A stretch of DNA of 64,000 nucleotides from CAWKPF01 sp963851415 (GTDB lineage Bacteria > Acidobacteriota > Thermoanaerobaculia > Multivoradales > Multivoraceae), in NCBI GenBank assembly GCA_963851415.1, contig CAWKPF010000002.1, forward strand, positions 1,364,001 to 1,428,000, in the 5' to 3' direction. Positions 63,559-64,000 of the stretch are shown in pieces (the first letter of the stretch is position 1; every line of letters begins with the position of its first letter). The position numbers were made by a program, and so were the translations under genes. Under the pieces are notes generated by a model, which saw only the letters and a program-made list of their open reading frames with translations, was not told the DNA's origin and ran no database searches.

Positions 63559-63648
63559 TCGGGTCTCTCCTCTGAGTCATTTGGCTGTAGCAACCTCATG
63601 ATCTCAGAGGAACCCGAATGAACCTGAACAACCTACTGAGCTTTCACA
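62610..63648 (-). mobile_element. IS481-family insertion sequence, copy 2 (inverted)
   Basis: 1039 bp, the same element as copy 1 in the opposite direction, differing by one lost codon and one extra base. Ends are the same TGT inverted repeats. CTAG lies just outside both ends (62605-62608 and 63650-63653), one base beyond the TGT-ACA ends, consistent with a CTAG target duplication as known for IS481. Confidence 0.9.
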
Positions 63649-63649
63649 A

Positions 63650-64000
63650 CTAGGGGTTGACCACCGACGACCAGGGGTCCAGGGCACCCGTCTCGAATCC
63701 GTCATAGAACAACCCTGCCGGGAGGTAGACCTCGAGTGTGGACAACTCCGGACTACCTCCTCTGCCACCGGAGCCGGCTGCCACCCAGACACGATCCTGG
63801 GCCACGATTGCCTGCGTTCCGTGCCGCCCTTCCACGAGGTCAGCAGCACTTCGCCACGTCCCCGTCAGGGTGTCCAAGACCTCCGTCTCGGCCCGGGACT
63901 CGCTGGACCATACGCTTTCGCCGCCGATGACCAGGAGCTCGTTGCCGACCACGCCGACGCTGGCACCTGCCCGCTCCGTCGGCAGGCCGGCTTCGAGCGT
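63650..64000 (-). CDS. Kelch-repeat protein with C-terminal DGFETG motif (5' part beyond window)
   Basis: The visible 116 codons are the end of a Kelch propeller (AGASVGVVGNELLVIGGES, then DLVEGRHGTQAIVAQDRVWVAAGSGG), very similar to the end of the giant protein, followed by GLFYDGFETGALDPWSSVV, a variant of the shared C-terminal motif. The frame is open to the right edge, so the start lies outside. The stop TAG is inside the CTAG that flanks IS copy 2, so the element landed at the stop codon without altering the protein. Confidence 0.85.
   Translation of the reverse strand, partial: TLEAGLPTERAGASVGVVGNELLVIGGESVWSSESRAETEVLDTLTGTWRSAADLVEGRHGTQAIVAQDRVWVAAGSGGRGGSPELSTLEVYLPAGLFYDGFETGALDPWSSVVNP

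Overview
The window is high-GC DNA with the gene content of an Acidobacteriota bacterium, probably of the Thermoanaerobaculia/Holophagae type. The pointers are: an ECF sigma factor and two membrane Ser/Thr kinases with TPR or TolB-like propeller sensors, an ADOP-type FtsX/MacB permease, a fused isobutyryl-CoA mutase, a ba3-type oxidase, and many secreted proteins that end in a short DDFESG..W motif. The assignment is inferred from gene families; no rRNA or tRNA was seen.

Layout. 1-0.7 kb: end of a ba3-type cytochrome oxidase operon. 1-11 kb: MgtC-like protein, ECF sigma factor, secreted repeat protein, TPR kinase, GNAT/SnoaL pair, two paralogous secreted proteins and a 5'-nucleotidase relic. 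11-18.4 kb: kinase with TolB-like propeller, nucleotidyltransferase plus a small partner, tandem Usp protein, a 25-codon superoxide dismutase stub, an NtrC-type regulator whose receiver lacks its phosphoacceptor, and a DUF883-like protein. 18.5-33 kb: GH44 glycosidase, IcmF, DinB-like protein, a LemA-TPM-TPM-isomerase operon, an isoprenylcysteine methyltransferase-like protein, a methyltransferase-aminotransferase-MmsA operon and a DUF1080 protein. 33-39 kb: a 132-bp palindromic element, ADOP permease, a membrane protein, AhpD-like protein overlapping free-methionine-sulfoxide reductase, and a sulfatase. 38.8-41.7 kb: a VIT/VWA protein with a GlyGly-CTERM tail translationally coupled to a rhombosortase; the VIT/VWA gene carries a single-base frameshift.

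42-64 kb is a surface-protein region: two GT39 and one GT2 glycosyltransferases, a selO pseudogene, a DUF5060/glycosidase-like protein, a 3040-residue protein (propeller, malectin, 14 Ig-like repeats and Kelch) built on a nearly identical 1854-bp repeat, and two inverted IS481-family copies bracketing a Kelch protein gene. A second Kelch protein runs off the right edge.

Themes. Secretion and surface display dominate: about ten exported proteins, several with the same C-terminal motif, a second sorting route (rhombosortase with GlyGly-CTERM), and a possible glycosylation set. Gene decay is also visible: ushA-like, sod, selO, one transposase and the VIT/VWA gene are all broken. The best candidates for something new are the DDFESG..W tag, the substrate-protease operon, and the homogenised repeats in the giant protein.
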